This document shows positions 56,115 through 64,000 of a stretch of 64,000 nt of DNA, piece by piece. Made by a program: the position numbers and the translations under genes. Under the pieces are notes generated by a model, which was not told the DNA's origin, did not search any database, and saw nothing but the letters and a program-made list of their open reading frames with translations. Source of the stretch: Serratia sp. FDAARGOS_506 (lineage in GTDB: Bacteria > Pseudomonadota > Gammaproteobacteria > Enterobacterales > Enterobacteriaceae). Every line of letters begins with the position of its first letter. Positions within the stretch are counted from its first letter, which is position 1. The stretch lies in assembly GCF_003812745.1 (NCBI RefSeq), contig NZ_CP033831.1, positions 2,046,001-2,110,000 of the forward strand, read 5' to 3'.

Positions 56115-56798
56115 TTACCCCTTCTTCGGCGCTTCCTGTTTTTTCTCCGGCGCATCCTCTTCGCCGTCTTCCACCGTATTGCCTTCTGCCAACGGCGTGT
56201 TGGCGGTCAACAGGTACGGCGACTGCTGCCAGCGGCTGCGGCGGTGTTGCAGCAGAGTGCGCGCCAGAATGATGCCGATCGCCAGCGCCAGCAGGATCAT
56301 CAGGCGCAGCAGGTTGGTGGTGTTGTCCACCTGCTTGGATTCGGTCGCCAGCACGTGGGTGTCGAGGGTGATGCGGATAAAGCCGATCGGGCCGTCTTTG
56401 CCCTGAATGGATTCGACCAACTGGTGGTTGAAGTAGCTGCCGGCGCGTTTGCCGTCGAGCGACAGGCGATCGCGTATACTTATCTGCTCCCCGGCGTGGG
56501 AGACCAGCGTGCCGTCCAGCTGATACACGCTGACGTCGAGAATGCGGCTGTGATCGGTGAGCTGCTTGAGGATGGCGTCGATGCGCGGGGCATTGCCGTC
56601 GTCGTCCAGCAGCGGCGCCAGGCTGTAGGCGACCTGTTTGGTCAGCGTCTGCGCCAGCTCTTCAACCTGCTCGGATCGCGCCATTTGGTGACTCAGGCTA
56701 AAATAAGAGGCGCCCTGCATCAGCAGCACCAGCAAAGCCAGGCAAATCAGGATAATAGCGGTGCGGTGCAGGCGAAATTTCAGTTTAGCGCGAGCCAT
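56115..56798 (-). CDS. ytjB: YtjB (Smp), membrane protein divergent from serB
   Basis: A 227-residue membrane protein with one N-terminal helix (residues 12-32), a periplasmic loop (about 35-155) and a second helix (about 162-182), then a charged tail rich in Glu/Lys. Topology, the SHQMARSEQVEELAQTLTKQVA segment and its divergence from serB match E. coli YtjB/Smp. The function is unknown; an HAMP-like or sensor-like role has been suggested by topology only. Confidence 0.85.
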   Translation of the reverse strand: MARAKLKFRLHRTAIILICLALLVLLMQGASYFSLSHQMARSEQVEELAQTLTKQVAYSLAPLLDDDGNAPRIDAILKQLTDHSRILDVSVYQLDGTLVSHAGEQISIRDRLSLDGKRAGSYFNHQLVESIQGKDGPIGFIRITLDTHVLATESKQVDNTTNLLRLMILLALAIGIILARTLLQHRRSRWQQSPYLLTANTPLAEGNTVEDGEEDAPEKKQEAPKKG

Positions 56799-56908
56799 GC
56801 AGGTTCCTTGGGCATCGGGGACACTTTATGTTGCCAGAACCGCTGGCGATAGGATAGCTTGATGCGTCGTTTTATCATGCAGCGTTTTTGTCCATTCAGG
56901 AGTCAATG

Positions 56909-57886
56909 ATGTCAAACAGTCTGACCTATTGCGATCTTCCGGCGGAGATCTCTCAATGGCCGGGTCTTCCCCTTTCGCTCAGCGGCGACGAAGTGATGCC
57001 GCTGGACTACCGGGCGGGCAATACCGGGTGGCTGTTATACGGCAGAAAGCTGGATAAGGCGCGCATTACGCAATTCCAACGCAAGCTCGGCGCGGCGATG
57101 GTGATCGTCACCGCCTGGGGCGTGGACGATTATCAGGTGGTGCGGTTGGCGGGCACGTTGACGCCGCGCGCCAAGCTGCTGGCGGCGGAGAGTGGGCTGG
57201 ATGTGGCGCCGCTCGGCAAGATCCCGCATCTGCGCACGCCGGGGCTGTTGGTGATGGACATGGATTCGACGGCGATCGAGATCGAGTGCATCGACGAGAT
57301 CGCCAAGCTGGCGGGCGTCGGCGAACAGGTGGCGGAAGTCACCGAACGCGCGATGCGCGGCGAGCTGGACTTTACCGCCAGCCTGCGCCAGCGCGTCGGC
57401 ACGCTGAAAGGGGCCGACGCCAACATCCTCAAGCAGGTGCGCGACGAACTGCCGCTGATGCCGGGGCTGACCAGCCTGGTGGGCAAGCTGCAGGCGATGG
57501 GCTGGCATGTGGCTATCGCCTCCGGCGGCTTCACCTACTACGCCGAATACCTGCGCAACCGGCTGCGGCTGGTGGCGGCAGCGGCCAATGAGCTGGAGAT
57601 CCGCGACGGCAAGCTGACCGGCGAAGTGCTGGGGCCGGTGGTGGACGCGCAGTTCAAAGCCGACACGCTGCTGCGGCTGGCGGAGAAGCTGGAGATCCCG
57701 CTGGCGCAAACCGTGGCCATCGGCGACGGCGCCAACGATTTGAAAATGATGCAGGCGGCGGGGTTGGGTATCGCCTACCACGCCAAACCGAAAGTGTATG
57801 AAAAAGCGCAGGTATCGATCCGGCATGCGGATCTGATGGGCGTGCTGTGTATTCTCACCGGCAGCCTGAAACACGAAGTGCGATAA
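56909..57886 (+). CDS. serB: SerB, phosphoserine phosphatase
   Basis: A 325-residue HAD-family phosphatase (E. coli 322) finishing serine synthesis by dephosphorylating L-3-phosphoserine. The catalytic DMDST (117-121) includes the nucleophile aspartate; ASGGF and GDGANDLKM are the other HAD motifs. AGGAG (56898-56902) lies six bases before the ATG at 56909; the ATG three bases earlier is too close. Confidence 0.96.
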   Translation: MSNSLTYCDLPAEISQWPGLPLSLSGDEVMPLDYRAGNTGWLLYGRKLDKARITQFQRKLGAAMVIVTAWGVDDYQVVRLAGTLTPRAKLLAAESGLDVAPLGKIPHLRTPGLLVMDMDSTAIEIECIDEIAKLAGVGEQVAEVTERAMRGELDFTASLRQRVGTLKGADANILKQVRDELPLMPGLTSLVGKLQAMGWHVAIASGGFTYYAEYLRNRLRLVAAAANELEIRDGKLTGEVLGPVVDAQFKADTLLRLAEKLEIPLAQTVAIGDGANDLKMMQAAGLGIAYHAKPKVYEKAQVSIRHADLMGVLCILTGSLKHEVR

Positions 57887-57905
57887 CGAAAGATTGAGGT
57901 AAGAC

Positions 57906-59291
57906 GTGGCAAAAGCGGCAAAACGGGCATTTGTGTGCAATGAGTGCGGGGCGGACTATCCGCGTTGGCAGGGGCAGTGCAGCGCCTGCCATGCCTGGAA
58001 CACCATCACGGAAGTGCGTTTGGCCGCGTCGCCCGCAGCGGCGCGCAACGATCGCCTCAGCGGTTATGCCGGTGACGCCGGCGTCAGCAAGGTACAGAAG
58101 CTGTCGGAAATCAGCCTTGAGGCGCTGCCGCGCTTCACCACCGGCTTTCTCGAGTTCGACCGCGTGCTGGGCGGCGGCGTGGTGCCCGGCAGCGCCATTC
58201 TGATCGGCGGTAACCCCGGCGCCGGCAAGAGTACCCTGTTGCTGCAGGTGCTGTGCAAACTGTCCGAACAGATGAAAACCCTGTACGTCACCGGGGAGGA
58301 GTCGCTGCAGCAGGTGGCGATGCGCGCTCACCGTCTGGGGCTGCCGACCGGTGGCCTGAACATGCTGTCGGAAACCAGCATCGAGCAGATCTGCCTGATC
58401 GCCGAGCAGGAGCAGCCGAAGCTGATGGTGATCGACTCGATTCAGGTGATGCACATGGCGGACATTCAGTCTTCGCCGGGCAGCGTGGCGCAGGTGCGGG
58501 AAACCGCCGCCTATCTGACGCGCTTCGCCAAGACGCGCGGCGTGGCGATCGTCATGGTCGGCCACGTCACCAAAGACGGCTCGCTGGCCGGGCCGAAAGT
58601 GCTGGAACACTGCATCGACTGTTCGGTGCTGCTGGACGGCGACGCCGATTCCCGCTTCCGCACTCTGCGCAGCCACAAGAACCGCTTCGGCGCGGTCAAC
58701 GAGCTGGGCGTGTTTGCCATGACCGAACAGGGGCTGCGCGAAGTCAGCAACCCTTCGGCGATCTTCCTCAGCCGCGGCGATGAAGTCACTTCCGGCAGCT
58801 CGGTGATGGTGGTGTGGGAAGGCACCCGGCCGCTGCTGGTGGAGATCCAGGCGCTGGTGGATCACTCGATGATGTCCAACCCGCGCCGTGTGGCGGTAGG
58901 CCTGGAGCAGAACCGGTTGGCGATCCTGCTGGCGGTGCTGCATCGGCACGGCGGGCTGCAGATGTCGGATCAGGACGTGTTCGTCAACGTGGTCGGCGGG
59001 GTGAAGGTCAGCGAGACCAGCGCCGATCTGGCGCTGCTGATGTCGCTGGTTTCGAGCCTGCGCGATCGGCCGCTGCCGAACGATCTGGTGGTGTTCGGCG
59101 AAGTGGGGTTGGCGGGGGAGATTCGCCCGGTGCCGAGCGGCCAGGAGCGCATCTCCGAAGCGGCCAAACACGGCTTCAAGCGCGCCATCGTGCCGCACGG
59201 CAACATGCCGAAGAAGCCGCCGGCCAACATGCAGGTGTTCGGGGTCAAGAAGCTGGCGGACGCACTGGACGTGCTGGAAGAGTTTTATTAA
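57906..59291 (+). CDS. radA: RadA, DNA repair ATPase/branch-migration protein
   Basis: A 461-residue protein (E. coli 460) with an N-terminal C4 zinc finger (CNECGADYPRWQGQCSAC), a RecA-like ATPase core (Walker A GGNPGAGKSTLL), the RadA-specific KNRFG motif in SHKNRFGAVNELG, and a C-terminal Lon-like domain. It processes recombination intermediates. The start is a GTG, 19 bp after serB. Confidence 0.96.
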   Translation: MAKAAKRAFVCNECGADYPRWQGQCSACHAWNTITEVRLAASPAAARNDRLSGYAGDAGVSKVQKLSEISLEALPRFTTGFLEFDRVLGGGVVPGSAILIGGNPGAGKSTLLLQVLCKLSEQMKTLYVTGEESLQQVAMRAHRLGLPTGGLNMLSETSIEQICLIAEQEQPKLMVIDSIQVMHMADIQSSPGSVAQVRETAAYLTRFAKTRGVAIVMVGHVTKDGSLAGPKVLEHCIDCSVLLDGDADSRFRTLRSHKNRFGAVNELGVFAMTEQGLREVSNPSAIFLSRGDEVTSGSSVMVVWEGTRPLLVEIQALVDHSMMSNPRRVAVGLEQNRLAILLAVLHRHGGLQMSDQDVFVNVVGGVKVSETSADLALLMSLVSSLRDRPLPNDLVVFGEVGLAGEIRPVPSGQERISEAAKHGFKRAIVPHGNMPKKPPANMQVFGVKKLADALDVLEEFY

Positions 59292-59322
59292 TGTCGCCGA
59301 CGGCGAGAAAGATATGCTATTT

Positions 59323-59340
59323 TGTTTAGCATACTAAACG
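59323..59340 (+). promoter_or_regulatory. NadR-box-like operator before nadR
   Basis: TGTTTA-GCATAC-TAAACG differs from the NadR consensus TGTTTA-N6-TAAACA at the last base. It ends nine bases before the nadR start codon. Confidence 0.6.
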
Positions 59341-59349
59341 GAGGTGGCC

Positions 59350-60621
59350 ATGCCGCAATTTGATTACCTGAAGACGTCCATTAAGCAAAAGGGCTGTACT
59401 TTGCAGCAGGTGGCGGATGCCAGCGGCATGACCAAAGGCTATCTCAGCCAGCTGTTGAACGACAAGATCAAAAGCCCGAGCGCGCAAAAGCTCGAGGCGC
59501 TGCACCGTTTTCTCGGGCTGGAGTTCCCGCGTAAAGAGGTTAAAGTCGGCGTGGTGTTTGGTAAATTTTACCCGCTGCACACCGGCCACATCTACCTGAT
59601 CCAGCGCGCCTGCAGCCAGGTGGACGAGCTGCACGTTATCTTGTGCCACGACGAGCCGCGCGACCGCGAGCTGTTCGAGAACAGTTCGATGTCGCAACAG
59701 CCGACGGTCAGCGATCGCCTGCGCTGGCTGCTGCAGACCTTCAAGTACCAGAAAAACATCCATATCCACTCGTTCGACGAGCAGGGCATCGAACCCTACC
59801 CGCACGGCTGGAACGTGTGGAGCGACGGCATGAAGGCCTTTATGGAACAGAAGGGCATCGTGCCGAGCTTCATCTATTCCAGCGAAGCGCAGGATGCGCC
59901 GCGCTACCGCGAGCATCTGGGCATCGAAACCATCTTGGTCGACCCAGAGCGTTCGTTCATGAACATCAGCGGCAATCAGATCCGCCAGGATCCGTTCCGC
60001 TATTGGGACTACATCCCGACCGAGGTGAAGCCGTTCTTCGTGCGCACCGTGGCGATCCTCGGCGGCGAATCGAGCGGCAAATCGACGCTGGTCAACAAGC
60101 TGGCCAACATCTTCAACACCACCAGCGCCTGGGAATATGGCCGCGATTACGTGTTTTCGCACCTGGGCGGCGACGAGATGGCGCTGCAGTACTCTGATTA
60201 CGACAAAATTGCCCTCGGGCAGGCGCAATACGTGGATTTCGCGGTCAAGTACGCCAACAAGGTGGCGTTTATCGATACCGATTTCGTGACTACGCAGGCG
60301 TTTTGCAAAAAGTACGAAGGACGTGAACACCCGTTCGTGCAGGCGCTGATCGACGAATACCGTTTCGATCTGGTGATCCTGCTGGAAAACAACACGCCGT
60401 GGGTGGCGGATGGCCTGCGTAGCCTCGGCAGCACCGCCGATCGCTTGGCGTTCCAGCGCCTGCTGGAGGAGATGCTTCGCGCCAACAACATCGAGTACGT
60501 GCACGTTGAGTCCAGCGATTACGAAGAGCGTTTTCTGCGCTGCGTCGAGCTGGTGCAACAGCTGCTGGCGGCGGACGCCGGCCGGTTGAGCGCGCCCGCG
60601 CATCGTCACGCGGCAGGCTGA
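59350..60621 (+). CDS. nadR: NadR, NAD repressor / NMN adenylyltransferase / ribosylnicotinamide kinase
   Basis: A 423-residue trifunctional protein (E. coli about 410). The N-terminal HTH (residues 17-50; CTLQQVADASGMTKGYLSQLLN), NMN adenylyltransferase domain (GKFYPLHTGHIYLI) and C-terminal nicotinamide riboside kinase with Walker A GGESSGKST are all present. It represses NAD synthesis genes when NAD is high. GGAGG places the start at ATG 59350; a GTG six bases earlier lies in the ribosome site. Confidence 0.96.
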   Translation: MPQFDYLKTSIKQKGCTLQQVADASGMTKGYLSQLLNDKIKSPSAQKLEALHRFLGLEFPRKEVKVGVVFGKFYPLHTGHIYLIQRACSQVDELHVILCHDEPRDRELFENSSMSQQPTVSDRLRWLLQTFKYQKNIHIHSFDEQGIEPYPHGWNVWSDGMKAFMEQKGIVPSFIYSSEAQDAPRYREHLGIETILVDPERSFMNISGNQIRQDPFRYWDYIPTEVKPFFVRTVAILGGESSGKSTLVNKLANIFNTTSAWEYGRDYVFSHLGGDEMALQYSDYDKIALGQAQYVDFAVKYANKVAFIDTDFVTTQAFCKKYEGREHPFVQALIDEYRFDLVILLENNTPWVADGLRSLGSTADRLAFQRLLEEMLRANNIEYVHVESSDYEERFLRCVELVQQLLAADAGRLSAPAHRHAAG

Positions 60622-60755
60622 GTAAAATTAGCGTAATGTGCGATCGAGGCGGCAAAAGCGGCCGCCCGGACGCACATTTAACGGCTTGTTTAAACATGGT
60701 TCATTCGACAGCGACTAAGTTAAGATTTTCTTTACAATAACGCTTAGAAGAAGAC

Positions 60756-62189
60756 ATGTCTTATCGCTTACTCGCTCTCTGGTTGGTCTGCTATGCCGCA
60801 GCCTGGACGCTGCTGACTGTTCATCTTGATCCTACCTTGCCTTACGACGCTGTGGAGGCGCTCAATTGGGGCCTCAACGGCGAATGGGGCTCACCGAAAA
60901 ATCCGTGGCTGGTCGGTGCGGCGATGCATCCGGCGATATGGCTGTCGTGGTTGCCGCTGAACCTGTACTGGTATGGCGGGCACTTCATTGCCATCGCCAT
61001 CGGCATGTTGGGCGTCTGGCTGTTGGCGCGCCGCCTGAGCGGCAGCACCTCGCTGGCCTGGATGGCGCTGCTGACGCTCAACCTGTCCGGCATCATCAAT
61101 TTCGACATCATCCCCTACAACGACAACTACCTGTTGGTGATGCTGTGGCCGTGGATGGCGCTGTTCTTCCACATGGCGATCTCGCGTTCGGCCAACTGGT
61201 GGCCGGCCTTCGCATTGGTGGCCGGTCTGGCGATGATGGCGAAATACTCGACCTTCGCCTTCGTCTATTTCGTGGCGCTGTCGACGCTGTTCGTACCGCA
61301 GGTCCGCCGTTGCTATCGGCAGCCGCAGTTCTATCTGGCGGTGGCGATCTGGCTGGCGTTGGTGTTGCCGAACGTGTTCTGGCTATGGAACCACGACTTT
61401 GCCGCCTTCAAATGGGTGGATTCGCAGATCAAGATGCAGCTCAACCTCGACATGCTGCAGTCGCTGCTGCTGGTGTTCTATCCGTCGCTGGTGCTGTGGC
61501 TGATTCTGCGGCGCAGCGGGGCGGTGCTGGCCTGGCCGAAGTCGTTGCCGATGCGGGTGCTGCTGTGGATCTATCTGCTGCCCCTCGGCATCATCACGTT
61601 CTGGTTCTCCTTCAACGTCGGCGGCCGGTTGACCGAGTGGCTGCAGCCGTTCTTCATGCTGGCGCCCGCGCTGCTGGTCGGCTGCGTGCGTCAGCCGCCG
61701 GTGCGTTCGCTGCGCGCGGCGACCATCGGGCTGATGTGCGCAGCGCTGGCGGTCTATCTGGGGTATGCCGCGGTGATGCTGGGGAACGTGCGCAACGCCG
61801 GCCAGAAAATGGTGGGTATCAAGGCGTTCAGCGCCGGGGTGGAGCGGCAGTGGCAGGAGCGGTATGGCGTCGATCTACGCTACGTCGGCGGCGAATACCT
61901 GTCGCAGTGGATGACGGTTTATGCCGGCTCCCGGCCGCAGACCATTACGCGCTGGTCCAATCATACGCGGCCGAATATCTACAACGTCAATATCACCTAT
62001 CCGCAGATTGCGCAGCATGGCGTCGCCCTGTTCGGACGGTTGGGTGAAGACTGCGCGCACAGCGACTTCGGCGGTGAGTTGGCCCATTGGCCGAAGATGC
62101 GCCTCGATTGGCAGCAGACGCTGACGTTCCGCGCCGATCCGCATACCGACGAGCAGACGCTGTGCGTCGGCTTCGTCCGCCCGCAGTAA
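60756..62189 (+). CDS. ArnT/GT39-like membrane glycosyltransferase
   Basis: A 477-residue integral membrane protein with ten to twelve helices and a C-terminal periplasmic part (about 370-477). The first periplasmic loop contains DPTLPYDAVEALNWG, with an acidic residue pair where GT39/ArnT enzymes have catalytic acids. Such enzymes transfer sugars from polyprenyl phosphates to lipid A, other lipids or proteins. The donor and acceptor are unknown, and no other polysaccharide genes are nearby. Confidence 0.75.
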   Translation: MSYRLLALWLVCYAAAWTLLTVHLDPTLPYDAVEALNWGLNGEWGSPKNPWLVGAAMHPAIWLSWLPLNLYWYGGHFIAIAIGMLGVWLLARRLSGSTSLAWMALLTLNLSGIINFDIIPYNDNYLLVMLWPWMALFFHMAISRSANWWPAFALVAGLAMMAKYSTFAFVYFVALSTLFVPQVRRCYRQPQFYLAVAIWLALVLPNVFWLWNHDFAAFKWVDSQIKMQLNLDMLQSLLLVFYPSLVLWLILRRSGAVLAWPKSLPMRVLLWIYLLPLGIITFWFSFNVGGRLTEWLQPFFMLAPALLVGCVRQPPVRSLRAATIGLMCAALAVYLGYAAVMLGNVRNAGQKMVGIKAFSAGVERQWQERYGVDLRYVGGEYLSQWMTVYAGSRPQTITRWSNHTRPNIYNVNITYPQIAQHGVALFGRLGEDCAHSDFGGELAHWPKMRLDWQQTLTFRADPHTDEQTLCVGFVRPQ

Positions 62190-62190
62190 C

Positions 62191-62209
62191 GGCGGCGCAG
62201 GGCGCCGCC
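62191..62209. terminator. Hairpin between convergent genes
   Basis: GGCGGCGC (62191-62198) and GCGCCGCC (62202-62209) with a three-base loop stand between the glycosyltransferase and the oxidoreductase, which end towards each other. Confidence 0.55.
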
Positions 62210-62220
62210 GCGATTCAGGC

Positions 62221-63222
62221 TTAGTAAGCGATAACCAGCTTGCCTTGCATATGGCCGCCGAGCAACTGTCGATGCGCGGCGGTCAGCGTTTCCACCGTCA
62301 GCCCGTGCAGGGTTTCGCTCAGCGTGGTGCTCAGCTTGCCTTCGTCCAGCAACTGCGCCACCTGCTGCAGGATCTTGCCCTGCTGCGCGATGTCCGGGGT
62401 GGTGAACATGCTGCGGGTGAACATGAACTCCCAGTGCAGCGCGGCGCTCTTCAGCTTCAGCGCGTTTTGATCCAACGGCTGCGCGTTCTCGACGATGGTG
62501 CAGATATGGCCTAGCGGCGCGACCAGCTCGGCCATCGCCGGCCAATGGCCGTCGGTATCGTTCAGGCACAGGATGTAATCCACCTGCTCGATGCCGTGCT
62601 GCGCCAGGTTGCCTTTCAGATCGCGGTAGTCCACCACCAGGTCGGCGCCGCGTTCACGGCACCAGGCGGCGGATTCCGGTCTTGAGGCGGTGGCGATCAC
62701 TTTCACCTTGCTGCGCAAGGCGGCCAGCGGAATGGCCAGCGAGCCGACCCCGCCGGCGCCGCCGATGATCAGCAGCGTCTTGTGCTCCGGCGCATCCTGA
62801 ATGTTCAGATGTTCGAACAGCGCCTCCCAGGCGGTGAGGGCGGTGAGCGGCATGGCGGCGGATTCGGCCCAGTTCAGGCTGCGCGGTTTGTGCGCGGCGA
62901 TGCGCGAGTCGATCAATTGGTGGCTGCTGTTGCTGCCGGGGCGGGTGATGTCGCCGGCGTACCATACTTCATCGCCGGGTTTGAAGCCGCTGACGCCGCT
63001 GCCCACTTCCAGCACCACGCCGCTGGCGTCCCAGCCGAGAATGCGCGGCTGCTGCAGGCCGCTTTTCTGCAGGCCGGCGTGCACTTTGGTGTCCACCGGG
63101 TTGACCGACACCGCTTTCACCTCCACCAGCAGATCGTACTGGCCGGGAACCGGCATCTCCGGTGAAATTTCGATGAAACCGGCGGGGTTCTGCGGGTCTA
63201 CGGCAATGGCTTTTATCGACAT
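62221..63222 (-). CDS. Zinc-type alcohol dehydrogenase/quinone oxidoreductase family protein
   Basis: A 333-residue MDR-superfamily reductase. The cofactor motif GGAGGVGSLAIPLAA is at about 155-170, and VSVNPVDTKVHAG near residue 38 marks the quinone-oxidoreductase subgroup. Catalytic zinc ligands are not evident, so it is probably zinc-free and NADPH-dependent. AAGGAG precedes the start at 63222; 22 in-frame residues upstream are not family-like. It is divergent from a LysR gene 98 bp away. Confidence 0.85.
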   Translation of the reverse strand: MSIKAIAVDPQNPAGFIEISPEMPVPGQYDLLVEVKAVSVNPVDTKVHAGLQKSGLQQPRILGWDASGVVLEVGSGVSGFKPGDEVWYAGDITRPGSNSSHQLIDSRIAAHKPRSLNWAESAAMPLTALTAWEALFEHLNIQDAPEHKTLLIIGGAGGVGSLAIPLAALRSKVKVIATASRPESAAWCRERGADLVVDYRDLKGNLAQHGIEQVDYILCLNDTDGHWPAMAELVAPLGHICTIVENAQPLDQNALKLKSAALHWEFMFTRSMFTTPDIAQQGKILQQVAQLLDEGKLSTTLSETLHGLTVETLTAAHRQLLGGHMQGKLVIAY

Positions 63223-63319
63223 GATTGTACTCCTTTCAAATGATGCTCCCAGTGTAGACCCGCGGCAGTGGGGTGATAAGATGGACAATATCTAACTGAG
63301 TGTTCGTTTAAGGTGAACA

Positions 63320-64000
63320 ATGGAATTCAAACGGCTGCAGGACATGGCGCTGTTCGCGCTGGTGGCGGAGTGCGGCAGCTTCACCGCCGCCGCACAGCGC
63401 GTGGGATTGCCGAAATCCAGCGTCAGCCAGCGCATCAGCCAGCTCGAACAGACGCTGGGGCTGCGCTTGCTCAACCGCACCACGCGCCAGCTGAACCTGA
63501 CCTTCGCCGGTGAGCGCTATTTGGAACATTGTCAGGCGATGATGTCCGCCGCCGAACGCGCCGATCTGGCGCTGCAGCGGCTGCGCGATAACCCGAGCGG
63601 CCGCCTGCGCATCTCGACGCCCGCCGGGCTGGGGGCGACCCTGGTGGCGCGGCTGGCGGCGGATTTTCAGCGCCAGTATCCGGACGTTTCGCTGGAGGTG
63701 TCGGTGTCCGATGCCATGGTGGATCTGGTACAGGAAGGTTTCGACGCCGCGTTGCGCACCGGCAAGCCGCAGGATTCTTCGCTGATCGGCCGCCGCCTCG
63801 GGTATGCGCCGCGCTATCTGTTGGCGGCGCCGTCCTACCTGGCGCAGCACCCGCCGATCGAACATCCGCAGCAGCTGCAACAGCATCGCTGCATTGCCCA
63901 CCGCGCCTGGACGGCCTGGAACCTGCGCTGCGGCGACGACGACTACCGTTGGCAGCTGCCGCTGGCACACACCACCGACAACCTGCTGTATGCGCGTGAA
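63320..64000 (+). CDS. LysR-family transcriptional regulator, truncated by the window edge
   Basis: An open frame of 227 codons without a stop before the right edge. MEFKRLQDMALFALVAECGSF begins the winged helix, with FTAAAQRVGLPKSSVSQRISQLEQTLG as the HTH and GRLRISTPAGLG starting the effector domain. AAGGTGAAC gives a weak ribosome site. It is divergent from the quinone oxidoreductase, which it probably controls. Confidence 0.88.
   Translation, partial: MEFKRLQDMALFALVAECGSFTAAAQRVGLPKSSVSQRISQLEQTLGLRLLNRTTRQLNLTFAGERYLEHCQAMMSAAERADLALQRLRDNPSGRLRISTPAGLGATLVARLAADFQRQYPDVSLEVSVSDAMVDLVQEGFDAALRTGKPQDSSLIGRRLGYAPRYLLAAPSYLAQHPPIEHPQQLQQHRCIAHRAWTAWNLRCGDDDYRWQLPLAHTTDNLLYARE

Overview
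The window looks like chromosomal DNA of a GC-rich enterobacterium, most probably Serratia (S. marcescens group). The reasons are inference from gene order and protein resemblance: the right half carries the enterobacterial block tRNA-Leu(CAG) x3 - rsmC - holD - rimI - prfC - osmY - yjjU - yjjV - deoCABD - ytjB/serB - radA - nadR, two ERIC repeats sit in the deo operon, and the left half holds a complete hpa (4-hydroxyphenylacetate) cluster. No phage, insertion sequence or CRISPR array was seen.

Layout. (1) 0-8 kb: amine/aldehyde-type metabolism. An iron alcohol dehydrogenase, a LuxR-type regulator, a PuuB-like FAD oxidoreductase with a cupin partner, an alpha/beta hydrolase, and a class II histone-deacetylase-like amidohydrolase overlapping an MFS transporter. 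(2) 7.3-15.9 kb: a cluster resembling the Klebsiella monoamine (moa/ats) regulon. A LuxR-type activator (MoaR candidate) diverges from a Ser-type arylsulfatase (atsA) and its radical-SAM maturase (atsB). They are followed by an APC permease, a DUF3156 protein, a MoaE-like SDR, MoaF and a second SDR. The ats and permease promoters carry near-identical dyads (8311-8324 and 11372-11385) exactly 39 bp before their -10 boxes, which points to one activator. A related dyad precedes the FAD oxidoreductase (2195-2210). (3) 16-27.2 kb: hpaR, hpaG1 G2 E D F H I X A and hpaBC, taking 4-hydroxyphenylacetate to pyruvate and succinate semialdehyde. HpaG is split into two overlapping genes. The neighbouring moa-like cluster suggests that aromatic amines and/or aryl sulfates feed this pathway. 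(4) 27.2-28.4 kb: ampH.

(5) 28.5-35.8 kb: a GntR/FadR-type regulator and an operon for the non-phosphorylating L-fucose route (mutarotase, dehydrogenase, lactonase, fuconate dehydratase, keto-deoxy-fuconate dehydrogenase, FAH-type hydrolase, FucP permease). Paired operators lie at 29414-29457 and a 142-bp inverted-repeat element interrupts the spacing at 30222-30363. (6) 35.8-42.2 kb: MFS/LysR pair, membrane diguanylate cyclase, Fur-box-controlled DUF1435 gene, three tRNA-Leu genes, and a LysR/aldo-keto reductase pair. (7) 42.2-64 kb: conserved housekeeping genes. These include the deo nucleoside operon preceded by a CNT transporter, and radA-nadR with a NadR-like box before nadR. A GT39-like glycosyltransferase, a zinc-type/quinone oxidoreductase and a LysR gene running off the right edge close the window.

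All functions are read from translated sequence and remembered family features; no database search was possible.
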